This document shows positions 10,154 to 19,829 of a DNA stretch of 64,000 nt, piece by piece (the first letter of the stretch is position 1; each line of letters starts with the position of its first letter). The notes under the pieces are model-generated. The model had not been told where the DNA came from, did no database searches, and saw only the letters and a list, made by a program, of their open reading frames with translations. Where the stretch lies: the NCBI GenBank assembly GCA_022414725.1, contig CM039462.1, forward strand, positions 32,913,828-32,977,827, written 5' to 3'. A program made the translations under genes and the position numbers. This DNA comes from Microglena sp. YARC (Eukaryota > Chlorophyta > Chlorophyceae > Chlamydomonadales > Chlamydomonadaceae).

Positions 10154-11961
10154 CTAGTAGTACAGCTGATGTTTGTCAATCATGTGCATGCTCACACCGT
10201 CTCGACTTTTGCACGTCTTTTTGCAAACCGGACAAACACAACTATCTTTCTCGATACAGGATTTTTCTTCCCCGTCGATAAGACACTTATCCACCTTCTC
10301 TTTCTTGAGACGTGCCTTATGCATCTTCTGGATACGTTTTCTCTCCTGAAACTTATCCTCTCTCTCTTTATTGAGACGTGCCTTCTCCTCCTTCTCGATA
10401 CGACACTTATCCTCTCTCTCTTTCTTGAGACGGGCCTTCTCCTCCTTCTCGATACGAAACTTCTCCGCGGAAGCGATGTAGGTAGCATGGGTCGCGTTGA
10501 GAATCTTGAACTCGGTATCGAATATCACGGTCGCACCGGGAATCGCATGTGGCCACTCACGGATCTTATCCCACATCACAGAAACGGCATCCACACGTGC
10601 AGACAGTCCACTCTCTGCATCTTCGAGTGTGGATCGCAGGGATGCCAGGGACTCTGCATCGCGAGTGCGCTTGTGGATCTGGTAGAATACCGTCTCGATA
10701 TTATTGAGGACTTGGACAGGAATTCGAGGCTGGCGAGCACGCCACGCTTTCCTTGTGTCGGAAACTATACACTCTGCCTTCAGATGAAAGACAGATGATC
10801 GCAGGCTTTCAGGTATGTCAAGGACATCGTCAAGATCGTGTGTATCAGCCCACTGCTTCATGGCTTCCGACTTGGCAGACGAACTCAGCTCATGAGGATC
10901 GATGTGGTGGTAATTGTCGTACTCGTACTCGTCGATGTCGCTGTCATACTCCCCATCACGCTCGCGTCTGGCATCTTCCCAAAGATCGTCTAGAATTGAA
11001 GCGTACTCAGTGTGGTTGTGAAAGAATTTCATCTCAAGCATCGATACAGCGATGTCCTCTGGATCTCCGTCGTCGTTTTCAACAAAACCTGTGCACAAAC
11101 GTGAGTCACTGCGAAGTTCACACCCTCGATCCTCGAGAGCCCTCTCCAAAATGTGAAGGCGAGTATTTGTAGCAATGATGTCTGCAGCGACTTTCACAGC
11201 ACCCCCCCCTCTTCCAGAATTCACGTACAAATCTCTGGCCCTGCATGCGGATTCCGAAACGGAGAATATCCTGGAATCCAACGTCATGTCACCAAGCTTC
11301 TTGGAAAGCAACGTCTCCCGAGAGGTACGTCGCTCATCCGCAGAGATGGCGGGGACTCGAATACGTGTATGGGATGATGATGCATGCTTCTTAAGCGCAA
11401 CCCGAGCCACGTCGCGGATAAGATATAAACGCATCGGTGCTGCTGACCGATACATCGGATTGCGTTTGAGTTCGCAACTCAGGGTCGTGAGATCCTTCTC
11501 GGTCAAGCGATACTCTAACTTGACCGTTGACACACACATGCGTGCTGAGCGCATAGCCCTCATTTCTGAACGGAATTTTGCAGACAGGATGCACACTCTA
11601 GGGGGCGAGCGACAACTTCCGCCTCCATCAGCCTCCTCCACAATGCGGCTTTGACACCAGAAACCATCAGTCCACGATCTCGACACGCCTTCTTTAGAAC
11701 ATCCGCTTTGCTTGCCTTTGAAAGACCCTCGTGAATACGCATCCTCTCGAACACTGAATCGTTCACGAGGCGAACACCAGGCTCCAGCTTCTCTTGCACC
11801 GCAATACTAAGCTCGGTGAACGCTACGTTTCCCACCAACATGAGGTTCGCGGCGTCCTCTGAGACGTCGCATAATCGATGGTACTTATCATCACTTTTTG
11901 ATAAATGCAACGCGATGATGTGGAGTGGGCCTGCAGGGAGAAGTTCCATGATTTGTTGCAC
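10154..11961 (-). CDS. SAP domain / XPA-like / C2H2 zinc-finger protein (one frameshift)
   Basis: The first frame (ATG at 11961) gives a SAP domain (LSKASKADVLKKACRDRGL ... GVKAALWRRL, about residues 78-113), a DNA/RNA-binding helix-extension-helix. After a frame change between ~11680 and 11580 the second frame continues for ~470 residues: an XPA C-terminal-like segment (KLEYRLTEKDLTTL ... RNPMYRSAAPMRLY), an acidic patch, a Lys/Glu/Arg coiled coil with 'KKEREDKCRIEKEEKARL'-type repeats, and a terminal C2H2 finger (CPVCKKTCKSRDGVSMHMIDKH-type spacing). The XPA-like motif suggests DNA-structure recognition, but no repair partner is nearby. Part of the coding sequence is duplicated at 2497-2563. 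The frameshift may inactivate it or be an error. Confidence 0.7.
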
Positions 11962-12091
11962 TCAGACCGGTCAATACTGGTATGTTCCAATCAATGTACA
12001 ACTTTACTGTGTGTGTATGTAATCAATTCTTAATGTACAACTTTACTTTGTATGTAATCAATTCTTAATGTACAACTTTGACAGACGGTCG

Positions 12092-12205
12092 ATTGTGTCT
12101 GTGATCGCTTGTATCCATGCGTCGTTCAATTGCACCGCAGTTGCTTGTGAGGATAGTGTGTCTTTGTCTTTCTTGTACGACGGGTTCGAATGGCAATTTC
12201 TAGAA
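12092..12205 (-). pseudogene. Degenerate fragment of RPB2
   Basis: This ~115-bp stretch aligns with 23903-24020 inside the RPB2 pseudogene: shared blocks include TGTGTCTGTGATCGCT, ATCCATG, CACCGC and TTCTTGTACGACGGGTTC. It is more diverged and carries indels. It lies between the SAP gene and the methyltransferase and has no open frame. Confidence 0.55.
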
Positions 12206-12285
12206 ATGTGGTATAAAGTATTCGGGAGATTGGGTTAGGAATGTTCAACCCTAAAACGTTTTCGGGGTACAATTTGTGATGGAGA

Positions 12286-13242
12286 ATGGGGTCGTCGAGT
12301 CATCATTCGTTTGTACATGAACATGAGGCTGACCAACATGATGACGTTGCAGAACTTGTAGATTATGAAGGGGATGAGGATGATGAGCGTGCACCTGGGC
12401 GAGCGATTTGTGGGGTCAAGAAACATGCCTCGTGCAACATGGAGTCTGTCCTGTACATCGCGACGTCCCGCGTCATCGAGGCGTTCTCGAAGAAGCCGCC
12501 AACTTTGGAAGAAGATATAGCGTCGTACAGCAAGAACGAGGGAGACAGTGCGTTCAGTAGCGCCCTCATGAACCAGGTGGGGCTTGCTGCGTCTAGCGAC
12601 CGCAAGCCACTGCGCATAATCGACGTGGGCTGCGGTCGCAGGACAAGCGCAGGACAGATCGCCTCTCTGATTCCTGCGACTTCTGCCGAGTACACCTGCA
12701 TCGACAAGGCCATGCCGGAGACGTGCGGTTTCGCGTCTAGGTCACTGAAGCTCGCGTGTGGCGTCGGCATGACCGAGATCCTCGGAGACGTCTTTGATGA
12801 GACGACGACGAAGGACCTCGTAAGCAGGATCAGCAACAGATTCGACTTGGTGATCATTGACGTTGAGCCGCACGGGCGAGAAATCGATGTGTACGAGAAG
12901 ATCGTCGGGCACCTCGCTGACACGCATCTCGTCCTGCTGAAGCACGTATGCAGTATTGGCCTTTTCGGGTCGGCCTATGCCGACCGCTTTCTTGCCAAGT
13001 ACGACAATGAGGGGAAGGTCATGGACTACCTTGCAGTTAAAGTGTTGAACGGGTGGTTCCATCGGGACTTGTACGTCCTCATGACGCGACATGGGGGAGT
13101 GCGCGGGAGCAGGACTCATGAGCTGTTCCGCGCCTCGGTCGCCGCAGAGGGCCGGACGCTCCGCAAGTACGCTTACTTGAACAAGGACTACCACACGTAC
13201 GTGGAGGTTGTCGACGATTTCGGCACGGTTTTACGGGGATAA
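12286..13242 (+). CDS. Class I SAM-dependent methyltransferase-like protein
   Basis: An intact 318-residue frame from the ATG at 12286. The first ~50 residues are acidic and His-rich and probably disordered. Residues 110-118 (RIIDVGCGR) form the glycine-rich SAM-binding motif I of a Rossmann methyltransferase, followed by an acidic strand end (YTCIDKA, D140) and a DLVIIDVEPHG strand at motif IV; VLLKHV and a C-terminal beta-rich region follow. The Lys after motif IV (LLKH) could belong to a 2'-O-methyltransferase-type K-D-K-E tetrad, as in cap methyltransferases of large DNA viruses, but this is inference. Codon use is GC-rich, like the primase gene and unlike the AT-rich orphans. Confidence 0.65.
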   Translation: MGSSSHHSFVHEHEADQHDDVAELVDYEGDEDDERAPGRAICGVKKHASCNMESVLYIATSRVIEAFSKKPPTLEEDIASYSKNEGDSAFSSALMNQVGLAASSDRKPLRIIDVGCGRRTSAGQIASLIPATSAEYTCIDKAMPETCGFASRSLKLACGVGMTEILGDVFDETTTKDLVSRISNRFDLVIIDVEPHGREIDVYEKIVGHLADTHLVLLKHVCSIGLFGSAYADRFLAKYDNEGKVMDYLAVKVLNGWFHRDLYVLMTRHGGVRGSRTHELFRASVAAEGRTLRKYAYLNKDYHTYVEVVDDFGTVLRG

Positions 13243-13274
13243 AGATGATTTGACAAGATGAAACATGCGAGAAG

Positions 13275-13485
13275 CTTCCACTTTATTTGAAAACAACTGT
13301 AATAAAAAAGTTGCAGTTCGTTGCTCAAGAGCAACCACTAAAACTTGGTGCTCAAGAGCAACGTTGAATGGGCGTTCCTGCCTCACGGCCGATTTTTTAA
13401 AATTTCTAATCAGGATTTAGAGCCTCCTTAACGACTCGCTAGCTTGAGACATCAGCACCAAGGAATCACAAATCCGATCCATACC
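13275..13485. mobile_element. M2 end followed by half of an M3 element
   Basis: 13275-13305 carries the M2 terminus (CCACTTTATTTGAAAACAAC). From 13370 (GGGCGTTCCTGCCTCACGGC) to about 13483 the sequence matches M3 material at 29791-29900 in a rearranged order (the GACATCAGCACCAAGGAATC block is shared). No genes. Confidence 0.5.
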
Positions 13486-13514
13486 GGGTTTAGGGTTTAG
13501 GGTTTAGGGTTTAG
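13486..13514. repeat. Interstitial TTTAGGG telomere-type tract
   Basis: Four contiguous TTTAG(GG) units. TTTAGGG is the telomere repeat of land plants, many green algae, oomycetes and some other protists. The tract sits between a transposon remnant and a gene, so it is interstitial. It may reflect a healed double-strand break or a telomere-derived insertion. Confidence 0.85.
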
Positions 13515-13545
13515 CAAAAAGTCAAAATCGGCCGTGGCCATCCAC

Positions 13546-13854
13546 TCAGCTTAATACGGCGTACACTATACCTGCTATCATAGATATGGCCTGTAAACAG
13601 ATGCACGCGCTTGGTGCGTCGGCACCCGTGAACGGTCGGTTGTGCCACTCTGGGTTCAGTGTGAAGAGAAGGTCTATGGACCCGCACAAGACGAGCACGA
13701 GGATGATCAAGTTTCTCTGTGCGGGCGAACACCACCATGAGCGAGGTCTCCCAACGATCACAACCAGTGCGATAAGGAACGCGACAACCGCTAAAGCGTC
13801 CTTCATGTACCCATTAGATGCGAGGTTGTTGTTTTTATTATCACTCCTTGTCAT
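13546..13854 (-). CDS. Small three-pass membrane protein
   Basis: A 102-residue frame from the ATG at 13854 (a TTG nine bases upstream is rejected as start). Three hydrophobic segments are clear, at about residues 19-37, 46-65 and 82-101; the first is ALAVVAFLIALVVIVG and the second NLIILVLVLCGSIDLLF. The N-terminus is Asn-rich and hydrophilic. No family was recognised. Small multi-pass proteins of this type are common in inner membranes of NCLDV virions; that role is speculative here. The frame is intact. Confidence 0.5.
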   Translation of the reverse strand: MTRSDNKNNNLASNGYMKDALAVVAFLIALVVIVGRPRSWWCSPAQRNLIILVLVLCGSIDLLFTLNPEWHNRPFTGADAPSACICLQAISMIAGIVYAVLS

Positions 13855-14033
13855 TGTTATCAAATAAGTGGGAAATAAAGTGGGATCGAACCGAAATTCT
13901 CAACATCCGGCTACAGTCGACGACGGAATAATGAGAGAATATCGAGACTCATTTTATTCTCCTTCAGTTCTCAAAGCCGCCCATTATCGTTTAAATGCTA
14001 TTTTATTTTTTATTTTTTATTTTTAATTGTAAA

Positions 14034-14792
14034 ATGAAAAGCGTATACATCTTGCATGATAGACCGGATTTGCTTCATTGGCATTTTCCAACTGTTGTTG
14101 CAGTGGTTGATGTAGAGAACTTGAACAGGGGCACTGCATCGGATAACAGGGGCACTGCATCGGTGATTGATGATGGACAATTATCAGAGATCCGAGCCGC
14201 TGAGAATATGTTGCTTAAATTTGCCATCCCTGATTTTACCCACATTGCACCTTCTCCCACTGATCGCACCATCAAATTAGGGCGGAACCTGCCTGAACAA
14301 TTGATGACACCAAACGGAGTAATTTTCAATATGGCATGGGACAATACAATCCACGTATCTCAGAAATGCACTTTACAACTCATTGGGCGTTTAACCAACG
14401 TATGGGGACATGAGTGTAATGGAACGTACATGAGCGGAATCACATGGACTGTTGATCAGATCTACGTGGAATTCGATCCTACCAAGATCTTCCTTTGGGT
14501 GCACATCAACAAAGACCCCATGTTCTTTTGTTTCACGGTACCGGGGAAGAGGCGATCTCTTAAGTGCGGCTGTCTGGTCCTTCAATGGACACTCTCGAAA
14601 GTACCGACAAAAGAACGATACGGAGTCTGCAGGATGGAGAGCCGTGATCTAAAAAAGAACCACGATATTCTCGTTAATTTGTTGATTCAAAATCGTATCG
14701 GTGTTCCACTGCCCCGTGGGTTGCTACACCATTACGGTGTGCCGTACACGAAGCGGTTTCATTTTAGTATGACTTGTAATTGTTTCGAATAG
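14034..14792 (+). CDS. Hypothetical protein partly shared with M1 elements
   Basis: A 252-residue frame from the ATG at 14034 (an in-frame ATG at 13995 adds a hydrophobic AT-rich extension). It reads as a beta-rich soluble protein; no known family. Two 21-bp repeats encode NRGTASD/NRGTASV near residue 37. The segment encoding HINKDP ... FTVPGK ... SLKCG through KKNHDILVN recurs, frameshifted, inside the M1 element at 57867-58303 on the minus strand. The final ~40 residues are read from M1 sequence (14660-14770), so the native C-terminus has been replaced or extended by the transposon. Either M1 captured part of this gene, or the gene is itself M1-borne. Confidence 0.5.
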   Translation: MKSVYILHDRPDLLHWHFPTVVAVVDVENLNRGTASDNRGTASVIDDGQLSEIRAAENMLLKFAIPDFTHIAPSPTDRTIKLGRNLPEQLMTPNGVIFNMAWDNTIHVSQKCTLQLIGRLTNVWGHECNGTYMSGITWTVDQIYVEFDPTKIFLWVHINKDPMFFCFTVPGKRRSLKCGCLVLQWTLSKVPTKERYGVCRMESRDLKKNHDILVNLLIQNRIGVPLPRGLLHHYGVPYTKRFHFSMTCNCFE

Positions 14793-14847
14793 TCAATCAT
14801 CGGGCCTCTGCATTTGCAGACAGAACATCTCGAAATTCCTAGATCAT

Positions 14848-14958
14848 CTACATACTTCGGTAAAGAAAGGCTTTTGCAGAATGATATTGTTCCTCCTCCG
14901 CATTGTCTTGAGATATCCGGCATTTCCATGTTGTACAGTTGTTCTCAAATAAAGTGGG
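14848..14958. repeat. Inverted partner of the 9878-9996 segment, with M2 end
   Basis: Reverse complement of 9878-9996, ending in TACAGTTGTTCTCAAATAAA and GTGGG (M2 terminus). See 9878-9996. Confidence 0.65.
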
Positions 14959-15103
14959 AAACCCTTTATAATCAACAGTTGACGACGGAATAATAATATA
15001 GAGTCGTCGCATCACGCTGGTGACTACTCTCGCTTTCGCATGCCCCCCCTCCACATCAGTCCATTCATTTTGGGTTTGTCAATAAACTTGACATTTGTGC
15101 AAA

Positions 15104-15111
15104 AAAATTGA
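15104..15111 (+). promoter_or_regulatory. AAAATTGA motif (Mimivirus-type early promoter) upstream of 15167
   Basis: AAAATTGA lies 56 bases upstream of the ATG at 15167, within the distance range described for the early promoter of Mimiviridae. An 8-mer is expected by chance about twice in this window, so only the spacing gives weight. Confidence 0.3.
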
Positions 15112-15166
15112 ATGATTTACTATAACTTCCAAATGACAACTCTACAACCCTACAACAACAACAACA

Positions 15167-16345
15167 ATGTCTGAATATTCGTTATTAAATGAAAAAACAG
15201 ACAGTTATGTACCTAGCCACCTAAGCGGTATTACCCTAAGCGGTTCTGAAAGCGGACCCCGATTGCTGGATTTCGAAGATCAATGGCCCCCTGTTGGGGA
15301 CCATTATCAAGCTCAACGCACAAGATCAAGATCAAGGTCCCCTGTTGGGTACCATGATCAAGCTCAACGCGCAAGATCAAGATCAAGGTCCCCTGTTCAG
15401 TCTCACGATGCTCAAGTTCCTGATGCTGATGATCCTTACAATGTGAACCATTTACTAAGTAAACTGTATGCTGATAAAGCTGCGCAAGCTGCGCAAGATG
15501 CGCAAGATGCTCAAGCTGCTCAAGCTGCGCAAGATGCGCAAGATGCTCAAGATGCTCAAGCTGAGCAAGATGCGCAAGCTGCGCAAGCTGCTCAAGCTGC
15601 TCAAGCTGCTCAAGCTGCTCAAGCTGCTCAAGATGCGCAAGCTTCTCAAGCTGCGCAAGCTGCTCAAGCTGCGCAAGCTGCTCAAGCTGCTCAAGCTGCG
15701 CACGATGCTGATGCTTATGCTTATGAATTCTTCTCGATCCTTGATGATGATGCTTCTCAATCTGCGCAAGCTGCGCAAGCTGCGCACGATGCTTATGCTT
15801 ATGAATTCGATTTCTCGATCTTTGATGATGATGCTTCTCAATCTGCACAAGCTGCGCACGATGCTGCTCCGGCTTCTCCTCCTGCTTCTCCTGCTCCTTA
15901 TGGAAAGTGGATCAAGTCGATTGTGGTGTACATTACCATGTACGTCACCCTGAACAGTATGGAGGATGCAAAGGCGGATGCATGGTTTATCCCGTCAAAT
16001 CTCTACAAGATACTTGGCGGACATGACCAAAACAAGTCTGGATACTCACGGAAATGCCGAATCAACATTGGGATGGAATCTGGAACGAAAAAATCTTTCA
16101 GATTCAACTCTAAAATTGCGGACATATTCTTATCTGAGCTCCAATCTACATTATCGATTGTAATTCAACCGCTTGAGAAGGGCTCGACAAACTTCTGTCT
16201 GTTGGTTCAAAGTATCAAGAAGAATCAGGACATTGACGTTGTCCAATTGTCAGAAAAAACTCTCGAAGGAATCGATACACCTGAGACCCCCACCGATATC
16301 TCTAAACTTCATCTTGAAAAGACAACACTGTTAGATTCAACGTAG
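15167..16345 (+). CDS. Low-complexity Ala/Gln-repeat protein with SR repeats
   Basis: An intact 392-residue frame from the ATG at 15167. Residues 1-45 are ordinary; two copies of ARSRSRSPV-type RS repeats follow (~50-75). A long AAQAAQDAQ tract (about residues 103-185) is encoded by GCTCAAGCTGCGCAA-type trinucleotide pairs, then two near-identical units of the form YEFDFSIFDDDASQSAQAAHDA. The C-terminal ~140 residues are globular and non-repetitive (from YGKWIKSIVVYITMYV). No family was recognised. RS repeats are typical of splicing-factor partners or basic viral core proteins; no function is inferred. Opposite-strand frames here are repeat shadows. Confidence 0.65.
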   Translation: MSEYSLLNEKTDSYVPSHLSGITLSGSESGPRLLDFEDQWPPVGDHYQAQRTRSRSRSPVGYHDQAQRARSRSRSPVQSHDAQVPDADDPYNVNHLLSKLYADKAAQAAQDAQDAQAAQAAQDAQDAQDAQAEQDAQAAQAAQAAQAAQAAQAAQDAQASQAAQAAQAAQAAQAAQAAHDADAYAYEFFSILDDDASQSAQAAQAAHDAYAYEFDFSIFDDDASQSAQAAHDAAPASPPASPAPYGKWIKSIVVYITMYVTLNSMEDAKADAWFIPSNLYKILGGHDQNKSGYSRKCRINIGMESGTKKSFRFNSKIADIFLSELQSTLSIVIQPLEKGSTNFCLLVQSIKKNQDIDVVQLSEKTLEGIDTPETPTDISKLHLEKTTLLDST

Positions 16346-16365
16346 TAGATTACCGTTTTTTTTCC

Positions 16366-16618
16366 GCAATCAAATGTCCCTAGCTGTATGGACAAGGAGG
16401 GGATGCGAAAGCCACCGTGTCGTGTGAGAGAATGGATGATGGGCACCGCCGTGTCATGTGTGATAATGGACAATGAGAATGCGAAAGCCGCCTGGTGCCC
16501 TCCACCGTGTCTTGTCTTGTGCTTTGCTTGAACCTAAACCCTAAACCAAGCTCTGGACTTCTATAAAAAATCAGAATCCACAAATTCAGCCTTTACATGA
16601 AGCAACTTTATCTTGACC
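16366..16618. other. T-element right-end scrap and gene-free leader
   Basis: 16370-16389 carries the T right terminus (CAATCAAATGTCCCTAGCTG). The rest holds short imperfect repeats around CACCGTGTCGTGTGAGA, which recur near 32540 and 34160, and the AT-rich leader of the primase gene. No ORF of note. Confidence 0.4.
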
Positions 16619-19600
16619 ATGAATTGGAGCAACGTGATTAGCAAATGCGAGTCGGAATGCAAGAGGACCGGTGTGTCAACACATACTGCAATGAACGGCG
16701 GAAAGTATTACGTACCAGGCAATGAATTTGATGAATTCCTGAGTGCATACATTGAAGCAATGAATGCCGGAAAGTTCCTCTCGATCGTCGAGCAGCACCG
16801 ATACATTGGCCCGGTAATCGTCGACATAGACTTGCGACAGTCAGTGCCAACAAGGATCTACGATTACGTAGACGTCCGCATGTTCGTCAAGGAGTTATTC
16901 AAGAAGATCGCAAAGTACGTGGTCGTACCCGAGAACACCCAGTGCTTCGTCCTTGAGAAACAAGGACCGAGAGAGAGCAACACATCCGACATGTGGAAGG
17001 ACGGTGTGCACCTCGTCTTCCCAGACGTCGTGACTCACCCCTGCATCCAGCACGTCGTCAGAAAGGACATGCTGGCCAACTGGAAGTCGTTCGACACGGA
17101 TGACTACTTAACAGGTCCCAGTGACATGTACGATGAGGCGGTCATCGAGAGGAACGGTGAGGATGGATTACCTTATACTCATCGGATTCCATTGTACTCA
17201 TCGAATTCCCTTATCTCATCACGCAGGATGGTTAATGTATGGCTCCAAGAAGCCAGAGGAGAAATACGCTTGGCAGGTAGCTTACACTGTATCAAAGGAC
17301 GGCAAGGTAACCGAGGGCTGCGAGTTGTCGCCCGGAGAGCTGGTCGAGCGCCTCTCGATCAGGAACAAATATATGGAGACAGCGCTCACAACCGAAGGAC
17401 TCCAGAAGATCCAAGACGACCAGGAGGAACGTGTGAAGAAGGAGATCGACCGCCAGGCCGCTACCGATTACTGCGATTTCGCCGACGACGACGAGTCCTG
17501 GATGATGCTGGATAGCCTGTGCGCCCTGCTCGGCGAGGAGCGCTCCAAGACCCGAACGAATTGGATGAACGTCGGATGGGCACTCAACAACATCCAGGTC
17601 GGCGAGTCGATTGCGCGACGCATGCTTTGGAAGCGCTTCGGCATGCTTTGCCCGACAAAGTACGACGATGGAGAGCACGACCGCAAGTGGAGCAACATGG
17701 GACCACAGAGGCAGGGACCGAGTGCCCTCGGCATCGGGTCGCTGCGCATGTGGGCCAAGGAGGACAACCCGGACGAATACAAAAAGTGGTCTTCCGTGCA
17801 CAAGGCGCCGGCCCAGCACTCGCAGCGCCGGACGGCTGCAACCACCACCGAGGTTGAAGGACCTCTGACGCCCACACAGAACCACGAGATTAAGTTGGAC
17901 GCAGTTTCTAAGGAGCTGGAGGAGATGACCAGCTCAGGCATAAACCAATACGTGGAACTCAAGAATGGATTCATCACCTTCCGGAATGCAGAGGGTATCG
18001 ATGGAACAATCGACCGCAACAGATACGTCGTGAAGCTTGGATCCAAGTGCCATGGCGCGATGCCGAAGACGTTCGCCATGCCTGTGTCGTCGCTCGAGTT
18101 CCTCAAGGACGTGCCACCGGACTGCTCATTTGATGCTCAGCTGGAGACGTCCAACTCCGAGATATCTGGGGTGACGATGACGAGCAATAACTACAAGGGA
18201 CTTAGGGTCAGGGTGTTAAACGTCAACTCTGGAGACGAGAGAATTCGAGTATACACGGATGCAGGGTCGACGTTTATCAATGGCAAGCGTGACATCAAGA
18301 AGACAATGGACATCGTGTACAAGCAGCAGGAGATGGCAATGCAGAACCGGTTCGGTATCAACCAGCAGATATTCATCAACAACGGGACAATGGTAAACAA
18401 CAACAACATCATCGTCAGGTCAGATGATGACCCAGACTACGTCGTCATGCTCGATCAAATGCTCGAATACGCCAAGGACAGGAGACTCATGAAGGGCAAC
18501 GGCAACGTGTATGAACCCATCGAATATTGCCCGTGTGCCTACCGAGTGCTCTGTGACTATGAAGACTATGTCAACACGTCGTTGAAGCACAACCCGGAGA
18601 CGTACAAGATGCTGCGGATGCACCCTACTCGCGTGGACAGCTGTGTCAAGTACCTGCAGAAGCTGAAGCAAGAGGAGAGCATGCCTCAGTACGTAGTAGA
18701 CAAGGATCTACTGTCGTTCTCGAACGGAGTTCTTTGTCTGTCTGAAATGCTGTTCGTCCCCTATGACGGTGACACTTCGAGCGTGATGGGAAAGGTTGCT
18801 CGCCACCATGTCGACTGCGACTACACTGCATCTACCGACACGCCGATCATCGACAAGATACTGGAGACAAACTTCGATGACGAAGTTGCGTCGATGTTTT
18901 ATGCGATGGTCGGCCGGCTGTTCTTCGAAGTTGGCAAACACGACGACTGGCAAGTGATGCCATACATGATCGGCGTCGGTGGTACGGGCAAGTCTGTCCT
19001 GCTGAATACCATCACATCGTGCTTCGCTGAAGATGCTGTTGGCAATCTCTCAAGCAAGCGAGAGGAAGTGTTTGGTTCAGCAAACATCTTCGACAAGGAG
19101 GTCGTCGTGGGATGTGACATGCCGGCCGAAATGAGCAGCTGTATCCCACAAGTCTCGTTCCAGAGCATGACTTCTGGCGATCGGCTTGAAATCCCGAGGA
19201 AAAAGGAGAAGGCCGTGTTCATCAAGTGGACTACGCCTATCATTATCGCGAGCAACTACACGCCGGACTACAAGGACACTGGTGACAACATTGGGCGACG
19301 AATCGTCTCTTTCCGCTTCGACGTCGCTGTACCAAAGGCAGAGCGCGACTACGGCCTCAAGACTAAGATCATGGAGACTGGAGAGATTGCCAACTTTATC
19401 CACCGTGCCTTGGTCGAGTACGATTCCCTGCGGAAGCGCATTCGTGGAGACTTCTGGACGGCTGTTCCACCCATCATGATTGAATGGCAGAGCCGCCTCG
19501 CTGTTGCAACGAACAAGCTCCACGAGTTCTTGAGCATGGACAACGAAGATCGCCAATACAAGATCGAGCACATCGAGGGAGCCACGACACTGCTGAGTAC

Positions 19601-19829
19601 GTTCAAAACGGCGTACAAGAACGTCATGCAGTGCGCGTTTGAGAAGGACGCCGGTGTGTTCCAACGCTTCGGTTTCCGGTGTTCAGACACCAAGGTAAAT
19701 GTGTGCAAGTCATGCTCCAATGTGTCTGGCAAGGGATGTTGTGTTTACTCGTCAGCAACCAACCGTGCCCAGCGTATGGTCATTGTCAACATGAAGTTGT
19801 CCTCTGATGGTGGTGACATTATCTTTTGA
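16619..19829 (+). CDS. D5-type primase-helicase, two exons
   Basis: Replicative primase-helicase of NCLDVs. The coding sequence joins 16619-17156 and 17227-19829 (1046 residues) by removing a 70-nt GT-AG intron; the splice restores continuous reading through a conserved GWLMYGSKKP segment. The N-terminal archaeo-eukaryotic primase domain shows the metal-binding DxD in PVIVDIDLRQ (D69, D71) and KDGVHLVFP (~127-135). The C-terminal superfamily 3 helicase has Walker A GVGGTGKS (762-769), a Walker-B-like EVVVGCDMP and sensor IIIASNYTPDY. The C-terminus carries a Cys cluster (CKSC ... GCC). Start: ATG at 16619; an upstream in-frame TTG is unlikely. Apart from the intron there are no breaks, so it could be functional. 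Its last ~23 codons and 3' flank are tandemly repeated downstream. Confidence 0.9.
17157..17226 (+). other. Spliceosomal-type intron in the primase-helicase gene
   Basis: 70 nt, beginning GTGAGG and ending CTCATCACGCAG. Without splicing, both flanking frames terminate or shift. With splicing at exactly these sites (phase 1) the frames join and a conserved motif is completed. No group I/II intron features are evident at this length. Confidence 0.8.

Noticed and set aside
12170..12200. GGGTTCGAAT motif resembling a tRNA T-arm
   Set aside because: No acceptor stem or anticodon arm can be drawn around it, and the stretch aligns with RPB2 coding sequence at ~24010.
13486..13514. True chromosome end
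   Set aside because: Ordinary genes continue on both sides, so the telomere tract is interstitial.
15231..15953. Long frames on both strands overlapping the Ala/Gln gene
   Set aside because: They consist of Leu/Gln/Arg or Lys/Leu/Met repeats generated by the same trinucleotide-rich DNA; only the plus-strand frame has non-repetitive ends.
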